From: M3007 sp040397785
GTDB taxonomy: Bacteria; Bacteroidota; Bacteroidia; Chitinophagales; Saprospiraceae
Length of the DNA: 64,000 nucleotides
Assembly (NCBI GenBank): GCA_040397785.1
Contig: JBBAVI010000017.1
Location: 6,990 to 70,989, forward strand
Direction of reading: 5' to 3'
The translations under genes and the position numbers were made by a program. Shown piece after piece: positions 43,095-51,591 of this stretch. A model generated the notes under the pieces. That model searched no databases. It had not been told where the DNA came from and saw nothing but the letters and a program-made list of their open reading frames with translations. The first letter of the stretch is position 1, and every line of letters starts with the position of its first letter.

Positions 43095-44666
43095 ATGAAA
43101 AAACTAATTTTTATTCTCCTCTGCAATTTCTTGCTCTTACACATCGGTCTTTCCCAGAACAATTTTTCTCTAATGTTTGCTATAGCCGATACGCAATATG
43201 AACAAACTTGTTATGCGGCACAAACCTCGCAAGGTTTTTATTTGGTAGGACATTACCTAACTTATTCAGGCACCGAGGAGGAAATCACTGATTTTAACTC
43301 CGCTTTTTCCGTTTTTAAATTTGATAAAACCCAGCAATTAGAATGGAAACAAGATGTACATCCACAAGGGGAGGCCGAAGGTCTTTTGCAGGTATTTTAT
43401 GACGCACCTATTAGAGCAATTGATGGCGATCTTTTTTTGAATTATACTTACAGTGAATTGACTCCTACAGATTATTTAGTAGGTACAGCCGTAATGAATT
43501 ATGCCGACGATGGTACATTATTATGGAAGCAAAAATTTCAAGACCTTGTATCAAGCCTGTCTGTACAAAAGGACTATAGTTTGAAAACAATTGGAGTTGC
43601 TTATAATAACGAAAATCCCGACTATTGGCCAGCATATTCTATCACAATGGACCTGGACGGCAATATCGCCGATACGGTTTTAATTCGTTTGCCATTATCT
43701 GCCAACTACGAAAGGAGTTATGATAACATCGATTATGCCGTATATACTGAAAAAGGAATCCTTTTTTACTGTCGCTTTTTTGATTTTTCGATACCTGAAA
43801 TAAGAGTCGGTAAACTTTTGGTCGCTTTAGACCATACAGGAAATATTCGTTGGCAAAAGGAGTATATCTCACCTGATGGGCCCCAAAGTTTTGATTTTCA
43901 TAAGGCTTCCAACCGAATCATGCTAGCGAACGGCAATCCAGCGGATCCCAACGATCCCAACAGTTTAAGTGTAGAAGTACTTGACCTGGATGGCAATTTG
44001 GTAGGCTCCTATTATATACCTACCCAGGAAATACCCATCTCCTATGTAAGGCGCGTTTTTGCAGGCAACGATGCTTCTTTTTTTGTTTTAGGCCAGGACA
44101 TTGCCTATGATAACTGGTTGTCTAAATTTAATACCGATGGCACTTTGATCTGGAAAAGGTATATCAAGGAAACTACGCTGCCCAATATTTTCTTGTCATC
44201 ACTATATGACGGGAGCATTTTTACGAATGGCGATATTTTATTGAGCGGGTTTTCAGCGGATACCCTAAACAGCAAGTCCGTTGTTGAAAACAAGGTAAAT
44301 TATTGGGTGGTGCAATTAAATGCAAACGGCTGCTTTAACAATGATTGCAACGACACCATCAAAGTGACTACAACCATTCTCCCGATGGTTAGCACAAAAG
44401 CGCAACCTGCACCTAATGATTTCCAAGTGCAATGTTTCCCGAATCCTGCAACCAACACCTTGAACTGGCAAATATTGAATGGTTCAAATGATGCCTACAC
44501 CTACAAGATTTACGATGTTGTAGGAAATTTGGTGCTTTCCAGTGGCCTGCAATATGGTGGCCAAGGTGCGGTAAACCTGTCCAAAGTTCCTTCGGGTTTT
44601 TATATATTTAGCCTGTTTGATGCGCTTGGCCAGTCGGTACATTCTTCCAAATTTCAAAAAATTTAA
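43095..44666 (+). CDS. Secreted T9SS type A sorting-domain protein
   Basis: 523 residues. A signal peptide (1-20, ending IGLSQ) precedes a repeat-rich body with recurrent W-x-K and D-G-N/T-I/L motifs (NYADDGTLLWKQKF, ALDHTGNIRWQKEY, NTDGTLIWKRY), consistent with a PQQ/quinoprotein-like beta-propeller. The C-terminal signal is type A: VQCFPNPATNTLNWQ, IYDVVGNLVLSS and VPSGFYIFSL. Compared with the T9SS protein at 19037-20431, its base composition is clearly more AT-rich. A barrel-like gene follows by 5 bases. Confidence 0.86.
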   Translation: MKKLIFILLCNFLLLHIGLSQNNFSLMFAIADTQYEQTCYAAQTSQGFYLVGHYLTYSGTEEEITDFNSAFSVFKFDKTQQLEWKQDVHPQGEAEGLLQVFYDAPIRAIDGDLFLNYTYSELTPTDYLVGTAVMNYADDGTLLWKQKFQDLVSSLSVQKDYSLKTIGVAYNNENPDYWPAYSITMDLDGNIADTVLIRLPLSANYERSYDNIDYAVYTEKGILFYCRFFDFSIPEIRVGKLLVALDHTGNIRWQKEYISPDGPQSFDFHKASNRIMLANGNPADPNDPNSLSVEVLDLDGNLVGSYYIPTQEIPISYVRRVFAGNDASFFVLGQDIAYDNWLSKFNTDGTLIWKRYIKETTLPNIFLSSLYDGSIFTNGDILLSGFSADTLNSKSVVENKVNYWVVQLNANGCFNNDCNDTIKVTTTILPMVSTKAQPAPNDFQVQCFPNPATNTLNWQILNGSNDAYTYKIYDVVGNLVLSSGLQYGGQGAVNLSKVPSGFYIFSLFDALGQSVHSSKFQKI

Positions 44667-44671
44667 AACCC

Positions 44672-45364
44672 ATGAAAAAGCAAACCATCTACCTAGCCTT
44701 ATCCCTCTTTTTTGCAACATCCTGCCTGCTCCAGGCCCAAACCACCGAAAAGCCATGGCGTGCCTTCAAAATCGGGGTAAATTATGTGGCGACCCTGGAT
44801 CGTGACCTTCCGAAAATGCTACTCAACCACCGACAACCCATTGGTATTTTCAACCCTGTTTTTCAATGGGGCAAAACTAATCGGCGGTGGAATGAAGTAT
44901 CGATCCCGTTTTTGGTACTGAATCATAACCAGCAAATTACCTACGATTCGTTTCGACACCCAGGTTTCGAGGCGCCTGTCAAAGGCAACCTGAAAACGCT
45001 CTATGAAACGGGCATCGGCATCGAGCGCAGCTGGCTGACGGGCCGTAAGTTTCTTAATATACCCCTCGCTTATGGCGTGGGGGCTTTTTTCATGAATGGT
45101 CGCTACACGTTCCAATCAAATGAACCGGGTTTGCTGGATTTTAAATGCCGTGCCCTTGGTTTTCGGCCGTATTTATCCATCAAGTTGATCAAAACGTACA
45201 AACACTTGTTTTTTGATCTCCAATCACAACTGTCTATTCAGGGAATCGGACTGGCGTATGACTATGCATTGATTGGAAACCAGGTGCCCGCGAATAAACG
45301 GCGCATCGATAGCGGTGCTAAACATGCGTTGGGGCTTAGGGTGGGCGTTGGGTACCGATGGTAA
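44672..45364 (+). CDS. Putative outer-membrane beta-barrel-like protein
   Basis: 230 residues. A signal peptide (1-23, ending LLQAQ) precedes alternating strand segments with aromatic ends (KIGVNYVATL, ETGIGIERSW, AYGVGAFFMNG, LGFRPYLSIKL). It finishes LGLRVGVGYRW, an outer-membrane-like C-terminal strand ending in an aromatic residue. No family is claimed. It starts 5 bases after the T9SS propeller gene, so the two are probably one operon and could act together at the surface. Confidence 0.68.
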   Translation: MKKQTIYLALSLFFATSCLLQAQTTEKPWRAFKIGVNYVATLDRDLPKMLLNHRQPIGIFNPVFQWGKTNRRWNEVSIPFLVLNHNQQITYDSFRHPGFEAPVKGNLKTLYETGIGIERSWLTGRKFLNIPLAYGVGAFFMNGRYTFQSNEPGLLDFKCRALGFRPYLSIKLIKTYKHLFFDLQSQLSIQGIGLAYDYALIGNQVPANKRRIDSGAKHALGLRVGVGYRW

Positions 45365-45379
45365 AAATAAACTTTTACC
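45360..45379. terminator. Short hairpin at convergent gene ends
   Basis: GGTAAAA at 45360-45366 pairs with TTTTACC at 45373-45379, overlapping both stops. The stem is AT-rich and there is no clear T-run, so this is tentative. Confidence 0.3.
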
Positions 45380-45900
45380 TACCTGGACAGGAAAAAAGCG
45401 CGGAAAACTTCAAGCTCCTTTAGTTCTTGCTCCACAAACCGGGAAAAAAGCCGCTCTCCTACCTGATGCTTGAGTGCTGAAATGCCTACATCAATTAAAC
45501 GAAGACCGCGATTGGTCAAAAAAATATTATCGAAACGCTCGCCAGGCATGTCCGATGGCCTGCGCAAATCGCGGTGTACAAACCCGCCCCGATGCAGCCC
45601 ATGTAATTCGTCTTCAAAAACATCGAGCAAAAGTTCTCGTTTTTCAAATTCATAGGCCCTGAAATCCATGGGGAAAAGGCGCTCCATGACCAACAATTCT
45701 GTATCCTCGTTCAATTCATCCAATCGGATAAAACCTACGATCAGTGAATTAATCGAGTTGGCAAATTTCATTTTCTCCGCTTCGGAGCCGATATCGGAAC
45801 GGGTATCACCAGTAAAAACTTTTCCAACTTCCGTTTCAGAAAGGGCAATTACCGTGTTGTTATCACCAATAGACAAGGTACCAGGGTACCGTTTTTTCAT
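45379..45900 (-). CDS. Minimal protein-kinase-like protein
   Basis: 173 residues, far shorter than a standard kinase (about 260). Kinase landmarks are nonetheless in order. A strand with VGKVF gives a candidate beta-3 Lys27, Glu40/Glu42 is a candidate alpha-C Glu, and LLVMERLF is hinge-like. The catalytic loop is GGFVHRDL with HRD at 109-111, and Asn125 lies unusually far behind it. RLIDVGIS has DVG (137-139) in place of DFG. There is no N-terminal glycine-rich GxGxxG loop. It may be an active mini-kinase, an antibiotic-phosphotransferase relative or a pseudokinase. Neighbours give no clue. Confidence 0.65.
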   Translation of the reverse strand: MKKRYPGTLSIGDNNTVIALSETEVGKVFTGDTRSDIGSEAEKMKFANSINSLIVGFIRLDELNEDTELLVMERLFPMDFRAYEFEKRELLLDVFEDELHGLHRGGFVHRDLRRPSDMPGERFDNIFLTNRGLRLIDVGISALKHQVGERLFSRFVEQELKELEVFRAFFLSR

Positions 45901-45973
45901 GTAAGTGCGTTTACGGCAGAATTAGGGAAGCCATGCCTGGGTTATGGAATGCCTGAAAAAAACAAACCGCAGC

Positions 45974-46915
45974 TTAATCGCCCGAACCCAACACTGGAAT
46001 ATTCGGCACAATCCAGCTCGTCAGTTTTTCAGCAACCCATAAAATCGGGAACCAGATCAAAATCAATACCCAAACCGGAAAACTGTGGTACACCAACCAC
46101 ATAAACACATCTATCAACATCACAATCGCAATAATCCAGGTAATGATCAGGAGCATCGCGGCGGCATTTTGATGGGCCGAAACGATCCAGCGACCAACGA
46201 TAATCCGACCATAACTACTAATGAGGCTTTCGGAAGCGGCGGTGCGTGCAACGTACCGGCACAATCCGCCCAAACAAATGAGCAATACGATTACGCTGTT
46301 GAATACCCACATAAAAAAGCCCCAAATTGGGCGTACCGTGTGCCACATGCGGCCTTGCCAGGTATTAATCCGATCCTTTACATCATCAATATTTTCGGCC
46401 AGCGCCACCGAATCTGTCGCAAAAAAAGGCTGTGCCGTTGAAACGGCCTGCGGCCGCCGTACATTGGGTCGTACCGGGTCTCTCACAACCGGCGGCGCGG
46501 CAGGGGTATCGTCGGCAAGTTCCTCCTGCGCATTGGGCTGTACCGTACTGGGTTGTCTGCGCGGTTTTTGATTCGGCTTTTCTTGAATAACCACCGGCTT
46601 GTCGGGCGCTTCCGGACGAATGGTCGAAACCTGGTCTTTATACAGCACTTGAATGCCAATCAGGTTGCCCGCATTGGCCTCATTGGAAAAATATTGTTCG
46701 CCGATAAGCAATTGCTCGTAGGTTTTGGAGCCATCGCCATTGCGCTTCAAAATCGCCTTTTGGAAAATAAACTTGACGATACCACGCGGGCGATCGTGCT
46801 CATAGCGGTACTTGCCTAAGTAACGCTCTACTTGCTGCGTTTTGGTTGCAGCGCAAAGCATGAGTGGCCCGCACACAAACAAGAGCGCGAGCAGTAGTGG
46901 AGGGAACTTCATCAT
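45974..46915 (-). CDS. Membrane protein of unknown function with a Pro-rich linker
   Basis: 313 residues. A signal peptide or first TM (residues 4-23) is followed by a small extracytoplasmic domain (RYLGKYRYEHDRPRGIVKFIF), then a Pro/Gln/Arg-rich linker at about 105-165. The C-terminal 110 residues contain three to four hydrophobic helices, with a WxxVxPIWGFFMWVFN entry. It ends SWIVPNIPVLGSGD. Two Met codons open the gene (46915 and 46912). I do not recognise a family. It has a 195-base upstream spacer and is not in an operon with the lysozyme-like gene. Confidence 0.68.
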   Translation of the reverse strand: MMKFPPLLLALLFVCGPLMLCAATKTQQVERYLGKYRYEHDRPRGIVKFIFQKAILKRNGDGSKTYEQLLIGEQYFSNEANAGNLIGIQVLYKDQVSTIRPEAPDKPVVIQEKPNQKPRRQPSTVQPNAQEELADDTPAAPPVVRDPVRPNVRRPQAVSTAQPFFATDSVALAENIDDVKDRINTWQGRMWHTVRPIWGFFMWVFNSVIVLLICLGGLCRYVARTAASESLISSYGRIIVGRWIVSAHQNAAAMLLIITWIIAIVMLIDVFMWLVYHSFPVWVLILIWFPILWVAEKLTSWIVPNIPVLGSGD

Positions 46916-47110
46916 GTTTGTGTTAAACTTTTACAACTGCATTTCCAATCTCGTCTACAGCACGTACTTAACACGGGTTTTGCCGCAAATAAAGGGCCAA
47001 AAAGTCTTAAATTGTTACAAAACCGTCCTGCTGTTCATTATTTGAACAAAAGTATATAAAATTACCATAAGTCCAAATGTGTCTTTAAATGAATTTTGCA
47101 GTGTGATCGT

Positions 47111-48115
47111 TTACTTTAGGTATTGTTTGATTAAGCGCGCCTTTTTCGCTTCTAATGCCAGGAATATTTCATATATGGTAATTTTACCATCTTTTTGCCG
47201 CAATTTGTGAAATATCTGGTTGCGGCCATCCACATCCGGCGCTACGTACCAGCCATCCAAGCCATCGTTTTTGTAGTAGGAAGGGTTTTGGTAACCTTGG
47301 TACACAATTTTATCAGAAGGCGCGCCAATGAGCACGGGCGCAAAAAGGGCAAGGTATAAATCGATGGTGTTGTTGAGCGGCTGCCGACCTGCGCGGATGT
47401 ATTTATCCACCAAATACAGTTCTGTGAGGTCCATCATAAAGGTAATATCTTTCGAGGCGCAGGCTTGTAATACCTGATCGAAGGTGACTTGTTTGCCATT
47501 CAGTTTTAAACCGCCCAAGCCAATGCGCGTAAATTGAATCCAGCCCGCTGCCACATGGTCGCTGCGCACGGTGAATGGATTCAGGCCACATTCCAGGTAG
47601 GCCGCTTCGTAAATGCACAGGGGGATGGACTGGATTTTAGCGGCGATTTCGCGCGTGCGGTGTATAATGATTTGCTTGTGATAAGGATCCACCTGTTTTC
47701 CCAGCGCGTCCTCATAAATGGCCGTTAAATGCTCCTCAGTAAGTCCGTTGTAGGCATTTACATAAACAGGGTGCATATACCGCTGCTCTATATCCTGCAT
47801 AAAATCGATCAGGTTGTTGCTAAAAAACCACAAAACTGTGCCCAGCACCAACAAGCCGATCACATTGCGTCGACTCCAGCCAAAAATGAACCGATGGCTA
47901 TGTACCAGCGCCTGCCAGCTTACCCGCAGGAGGAGCCAAACAATACGCAGCGTTTGTGCCAGCAGAAAAACCAAAATAATGCTTACGATCCAACGCAGCC
48001 AAATGTCCTGGCTGAGTAAGTGCTGCAAAAAATCGGATAAAATTTTTCCTTCTCCGCTGGCACAACTGCTCAGGAAAAGCACAAAAAGGAGCATTAATAC
48101 GCCTAAGTTGCGCAT
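47111..48115 (-). CDS. Lysozyme/transglycosylase-like lipoprotein
   Basis: 334 residues. Lipobox FLSSC (Cys18) and hydrophobic segments at about 38-62 and 84-98 precede an extracytoplasmic domain. Residues 163-200 read IPLCIYEAAYLECGLNPF and then AAGWIQFTRIGL. This parallels the SLT lysozyme pattern (Glu-Ser-Gly-x-Asn-Pro and Gly-Leu-Met-Gln-Phe), with Glu175 as the candidate catalytic acid. Murein cleavage is inferred and not proven. Its ATG... stop junction with the upstream isomerase gene is TAATG at 48113-48117, so the pair is cotranscribed. Confidence 0.72.
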   Translation of the reverse strand: MRNLGVLMLLFVLFLSSCASGEGKILSDFLQHLLSQDIWLRWIVSIILVFLLAQTLRIVWLLLRVSWQALVHSHRFIFGWSRRNVIGLLVLGTVLWFFSNNLIDFMQDIEQRYMHPVYVNAYNGLTEEHLTAIYEDALGKQVDPYHKQIIIHRTREIAAKIQSIPLCIYEAAYLECGLNPFTVRSDHVAAGWIQFTRIGLGGLKLNGKQVTFDQVLQACASKDITFMMDLTELYLVDKYIRAGRQPLNNTIDLYLALFAPVLIGAPSDKIVYQGYQNPSYYKNDGLDGWYVAPDVDGRNQIFHKLRQKDGKITIYEIFLALEAKKARLIKQYLK

Positions 48116-49167
48116 TACAATCCGATCAATTTATTTAACAATTGCTGATCCACGGTCCCGCCGGCAAAATCATCAAAAGCGCGTTCGGTTACCTGTATAA
48201 TATGTTGCTGAATGAACGGAGCGCCTTCTTTGGCACCTTGGTCCGACGATTTAATACAACACTCCCATTCCAACACCGCCCAGCCAAGGTAATTGTATTG
48301 CGCAAGTTTGGAAAAAATAGATTTAAAATCTACCTGCCCGTCGCCCAAGGAACGGAAACGACCCGGGCGGTCGATCCAGTCCTGAAAACCGCCGTAAACA
48401 CCGCTTTTACCCGTTGGATTAAACTCTGCGTCTTTTACATGGAACATTTTGATGCGCTCGTGGTAAAAATCGATAAACTGCAAATAGTCGAGTTGTTGCA
48501 ATACAAAATGCGAGGGGTCATATAAGATATTCACACGAGCATGGTTGCCGGTTGCTTCCAAAAACCGCTCAAAACTCACGCCATCGTGAAGGTCTTCGCC
48601 CGGATGAATTTCGTAGCAAATATCCACCCCTTGTTCTTCAAATACATCCAAAATCGGCATCCAGCGTTCGGCCAAAGCCCGAAAACCGGTTTCTACCAGC
48701 CCTTTGGGGCGCTGTGGCCAGGGATATACCGTATGCCAAAGGAAGGCACCGGAAAAAGAGGCGTGTACATCGAGCCCCAGGTTGCGGCTGGCTTTGGCGG
48801 CATTTTTCAGTGTTTGGATGGCCCACTCGGTACGCGCTTTCGGGTTGCCTTGCAGGTGCGCGGGCGCAAAGCCATCGAATAATTGGTCATAGGCCGGATG
48901 TACAGCGACCAATTGGCCTTGCAAGTGCGTGCTGAGCTCCGAAATTTGCACCCCACAAGCTTCCAATCGACCTTTTAGGTCATCGCAATACGCTTTGCTT
49001 TCGGCGGCCTTATCCAGATCAATAAGGCGGCTTTCCCAAGTGGGAATTTGCACTGCCTTGTAACCAAGCGATGCTGCCCAACTGCAAATACCTTCCAGGG
49101 TATTGAAAGGCGCTTCGTCGGCCATAAATTGCGCTAAAAAGATTGCGGGACCTTGTATGGTAGTCAT
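48115..49167 (-). CDS. Sugar phosphate isomerase/epimerase (AP-endonuclease-2 TIM barrel)
   Basis: 350 residues. The barrel metal ligands are in their expected order: Glu in CYEIHPGED, Asp in LYDPSHF, His in MFHVKDAEF and a final Glu in AVLEWE. The N-terminus (PAIFLAQFMADEAPFNTLEG) and GYKAVQIPTW fit the xylose-isomerase-like family. Members isomerise or epimerise sugars or inositols, and the substrate is undefined. Its stop overlaps the start of the lysozyme-like gene, an odd pairing that could reflect cell-wall sugar metabolism. Confidence 0.88.
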   Translation of the reverse strand: MTTIQGPAIFLAQFMADEAPFNTLEGICSWAASLGYKAVQIPTWESRLIDLDKAAESKAYCDDLKGRLEACGVQISELSTHLQGQLVAVHPAYDQLFDGFAPAHLQGNPKARTEWAIQTLKNAAKASRNLGLDVHASFSGAFLWHTVYPWPQRPKGLVETGFRALAERWMPILDVFEEQGVDICYEIHPGEDLHDGVSFERFLEATGNHARVNILYDPSHFVLQQLDYLQFIDFYHERIKMFHVKDAEFNPTGKSGVYGGFQDWIDRPGRFRSLGDGQVDFKSIFSKLAQYNYLGWAVLEWECCIKSSDQGAKEGAPFIQQHIIQVTERAFDDFAGGTVDQQLLNKLIGL

Positions 49168-49405
49168 AATCAGGGTAAAAAATTAAGCGTATCAATTGGA
49201 TGGAAAGCGGTAATACGGGTCGGGCTAAAGTGCGTCGATTGCGGTACAAGGATCTGAAAAAAATGATATATTCTTGTAAATTTAACAAACAAGTTTTTTT
49301 GAGCAGCATTTTTTGATTGTGCAGTATCTTTAAAGCCTATACCTTCGGGAAAATCTCTGAAAAACCAGCCCTTCACATATTGGTACCCATTTATAATCCC
49401 CTGAT
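49168..49405. other. Divergent intergenic region, 238 bp
   Basis: Between the isomerase and the ECF sigma gene. A TATCTTTA near 49326-49333, one base off TAnnTTTG, lies about 75 bases before the sigma start. If the sigma factor autoregulates, its own promoter should also be here; no repeated motif was obvious by eye. Confidence 0.4.
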
Positions 49406-49945
49406 TTGAACGAAACAGAACTCATTCGGGGCTGCATGCGTGGCTCAACGCAATGCCAGCGTCAGTTGTACGAGCGGTTTGCCGGCAAGATGTATGCCGT
49501 ATGTCTGCGCTATGCCCGTACGCCATCGGATGCTGCTGATATTTTGCAGGAAGGGTTTATTAAAGTGTTTACCAAGATGTCGCAATATCAGTTTCAAGGT
49601 TCGTTTGAAGGCTGGATTCGGCGCATTATGGTCAATACGGCCTTGCGTACCTACCAGCGTCAACGCTTTGACCAAGAAAGCTCCGGTTATGAAACCTTGC
49701 CCGAATCGCCCGTGGAAGCCGATGCCATTGCGAGTTTATCCGAGGCGGAACTGTTGACCCTCATCAATAAGTTGCCGGATGGATACAAAATTGTGTTTAA
49801 CATGGTGGCCATCGAAGGCTTTTCCCATGCGGAAGTCGCCGAAACCTTGGGTATCCAGGAAAGCACCTCTCGCTCTCAGCTAACAAAAGCACGGCGCTGG
49901 CTCACAGAACAGCTGGAAGTGTTGCACAAAATGCCGGGTACTTGA
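49406..49945 (+). CDS. RNA polymerase ECF sigma factor
   Basis: 179 residues. Sigma region 2 spans about residues 8-85, with RQLYERFAGKMYAVCLRYA, DAADILQEGFIKVF and FEGWIRRIMVNTALRTYQ. Region 4 spans about 110-165, with LINKLPDGYKIVFNMVAIEG and SHAEVAETLGIQESTSRSQL, the helix-turn-helix. The start is a TTG at 49406: an in-frame TAA lies 12 bases upstream and the first ATG is inside region 2. The next gene, 76 bases on, has a cytoplasmic N-terminal tail like an anti-sigma factor, so it is probably the regulator. Confidence 0.94.
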   Translation: MNETELIRGCMRGSTQCQRQLYERFAGKMYAVCLRYARTPSDAADILQEGFIKVFTKMSQYQFQGSFEGWIRRIMVNTALRTYQRQRFDQESSGYETLPESPVEADAIASLSEAELLTLINKLPDGYKIVFNMVAIEGFSHAEVAETLGIQESTSRSQLTKARRWLTEQLEVLHKMPGT

Positions 49946-50021
49946 CAAATAAACCATTTTACATTAAAATAACGCAACCCCAGGCCACGAAAAAGCCCAT
50001 TGCTGAATCATTATAACCAGT

Positions 50022-51446
50022 ATGAACCAACATTCCGACATGGACGCGCTGATGCGCAAAAAACTATACGACACGGAGGTGGCACCGCCCGCATTCGTGT
50101 GGCCCAATGTGGAAGCCGCGCTGCAAAAACGCAAACGCCGTGCTTTCCTCTGGATCTTTAGCGGTATAGGGGTTGCGGTGCTTGGCACAGGAATATTGCT
50201 CCGGTTCTATTCAGGCAGCGGCGTACCTGTACTTACTGCGCAAACCCAAAGCGTTCAGCAGACGCCCTTGGCCCAGACAACCACGCCCATCGCGGACCAG
50301 CATATTGCCGAAACGAGCCCCGAAATAACGGTATCGACATCTATTGCAGCAAGTAAAAGCAGCACTGAGCCAGCGTTACCTGGAGTTGAGCGTAACGTTT
50401 CGGCCCATAAAAACGGAAATATTGCTGGACAAACCAACCGAAATCATACCACACGCAGCCTCTTCAATCCCAATAAAGCAGCAGTAACCGAACAAGTAGT
50501 TACGCCAATCGCCCCGATTACTTATGGGGCTGTTGTAACCGATTTGGGACTGGATGCTTTTGCGCCGACCATGGCATCTAATACGTTCGTGCATCCTGCA
50601 TCGCTTATGTTTTTGCCTTCATTGCCAACGGCTTTGTCCCAAGCAGTCACGGTTGCTGATCCAAGCGGATTGAAACGCCCGGTAATACGCAAGAAAAAAG
50701 AGCCTAAAAACTGTTACAATTTTACCAAACACCCGAATGCCTGGTTTTTTGACGTGTACGCGGGCCCTTCCTTTGCCTGGAAAGAACTGAGTACCAACAA
50801 CCCGGAGTATAAAGATTACCGGAACCGGCGCTTAAATAGCGAACGACGGGATTGGGCATTTCATAGCGGCGTGCGGGGGACCTTGTTGTTTGATGGCCAT
50901 TTTATGTTGCGCTTGGGATTGCATTACGACCAAATGACGGAGATCTTTGAGTTTATTGATCCGAATTCTATTACCATCAATTACAAGGATGTAATTACCA
51001 TTGTAAATGGTCAGCAGGTGATTATACGGGATACGATTGGAATCAGTTACGGCAGCAATTACACAAAAACATACAATCGCTTTGGCATGCTTCAAATTCC
51101 GTTGCAGGCAGGGGTAGAATTGCGGAAAGGTCGCAGTGGATTTAGTTTTAATGCAGGCGTATCCTTCAATGTATGGTTTTGGAAACGTGGGGCAATCCTC
51201 TCTGCGCAAGGTATGCCGCGGTATTTTACTCCAGGCGCGGATGTATCCACCCCGGCATTTCAAAAGCGCACCAGTTTGAGCGCCATGGGAAGTGTGCAAT
51301 GGTTTTACCATGTTGATCCGAGTGTGCGGGTGTACATCGAACCTTATTTTCGGCAAATCGTGCAACCTGTCAACCTTAAATCGCATCCGGTAGGTACTCG
51401 ATATGGCATCGGTGGCATCAGTTTGGGTTTGACTAAAATCCTTTAA
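50022..51446 (+). CDS. Anti-sigma-like tail, TM helix and C-terminal beta-barrel-like domain in one protein
   Basis: 474 residues in four parts. Residues 1-40 are a charged cytoplasmic tail (DALMRKKLYDTEVAPPAFVW, ending KRKRR). Residues 41-62 form one TM helix. Residues 65-230 are a Thr/Ser/Gln/Pro-rich linker. Residues about 231-474 are strand-rich (NAWFFDVYAGPSFAWKEL, FMLRLGLHYDQM, RYGIGGISLGL) and resemble an outer-membrane barrel (OMP_b-brl). There is no cleavable signal peptide. The tail would face the sigma factor encoded upstream. The function proposed, envelope sensing by a single chain, is inference. Similar fusions next to ECF genes occur in Bacteroidota, but I know of no experimental study. 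Confidence 0.78.
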   Translation: MNQHSDMDALMRKKLYDTEVAPPAFVWPNVEAALQKRKRRAFLWIFSGIGVAVLGTGILLRFYSGSGVPVLTAQTQSVQQTPLAQTTTPIADQHIAETSPEITVSTSIAASKSSTEPALPGVERNVSAHKNGNIAGQTNRNHTTRSLFNPNKAAVTEQVVTPIAPITYGAVVTDLGLDAFAPTMASNTFVHPASLMFLPSLPTALSQAVTVADPSGLKRPVIRKKKEPKNCYNFTKHPNAWFFDVYAGPSFAWKELSTNNPEYKDYRNRRLNSERRDWAFHSGVRGTLLFDGHFMLRLGLHYDQMTEIFEFIDPNSITINYKDVITIVNGQQVIIRDTIGISYGSNYTKTYNRFGMLQIPLQAGVELRKGRSGFSFNAGVSFNVWFWKRGAILSAQGMPRYFTPGADVSTPAFQKRTSLSAMGSVQWFYHVDPSVRVYIEPYFRQIVQPVNLKSHPVGTRYGIGGISLGLTKIL

Positions 51447-51591
51447 CCGATCATCTGCTACTAAAAGTCACAAAAACACACCATTAAAGCAGCGAATAAA
51501 CACAAAACTGCATCTCATTTACAGCATTCTTTGAAGATCCATTTAAAGTTTCCATAGCCTGACCCCAAAAAACCGCATTTAAATAAAAACT

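Noticed and set aside
45273..45473. Small plus-strand open frame overlapping the kinase-like gene end
   Set aside because: Out of frame with the barrel-like gene and antisense to the kinase-like gene, with no recognisable signal.
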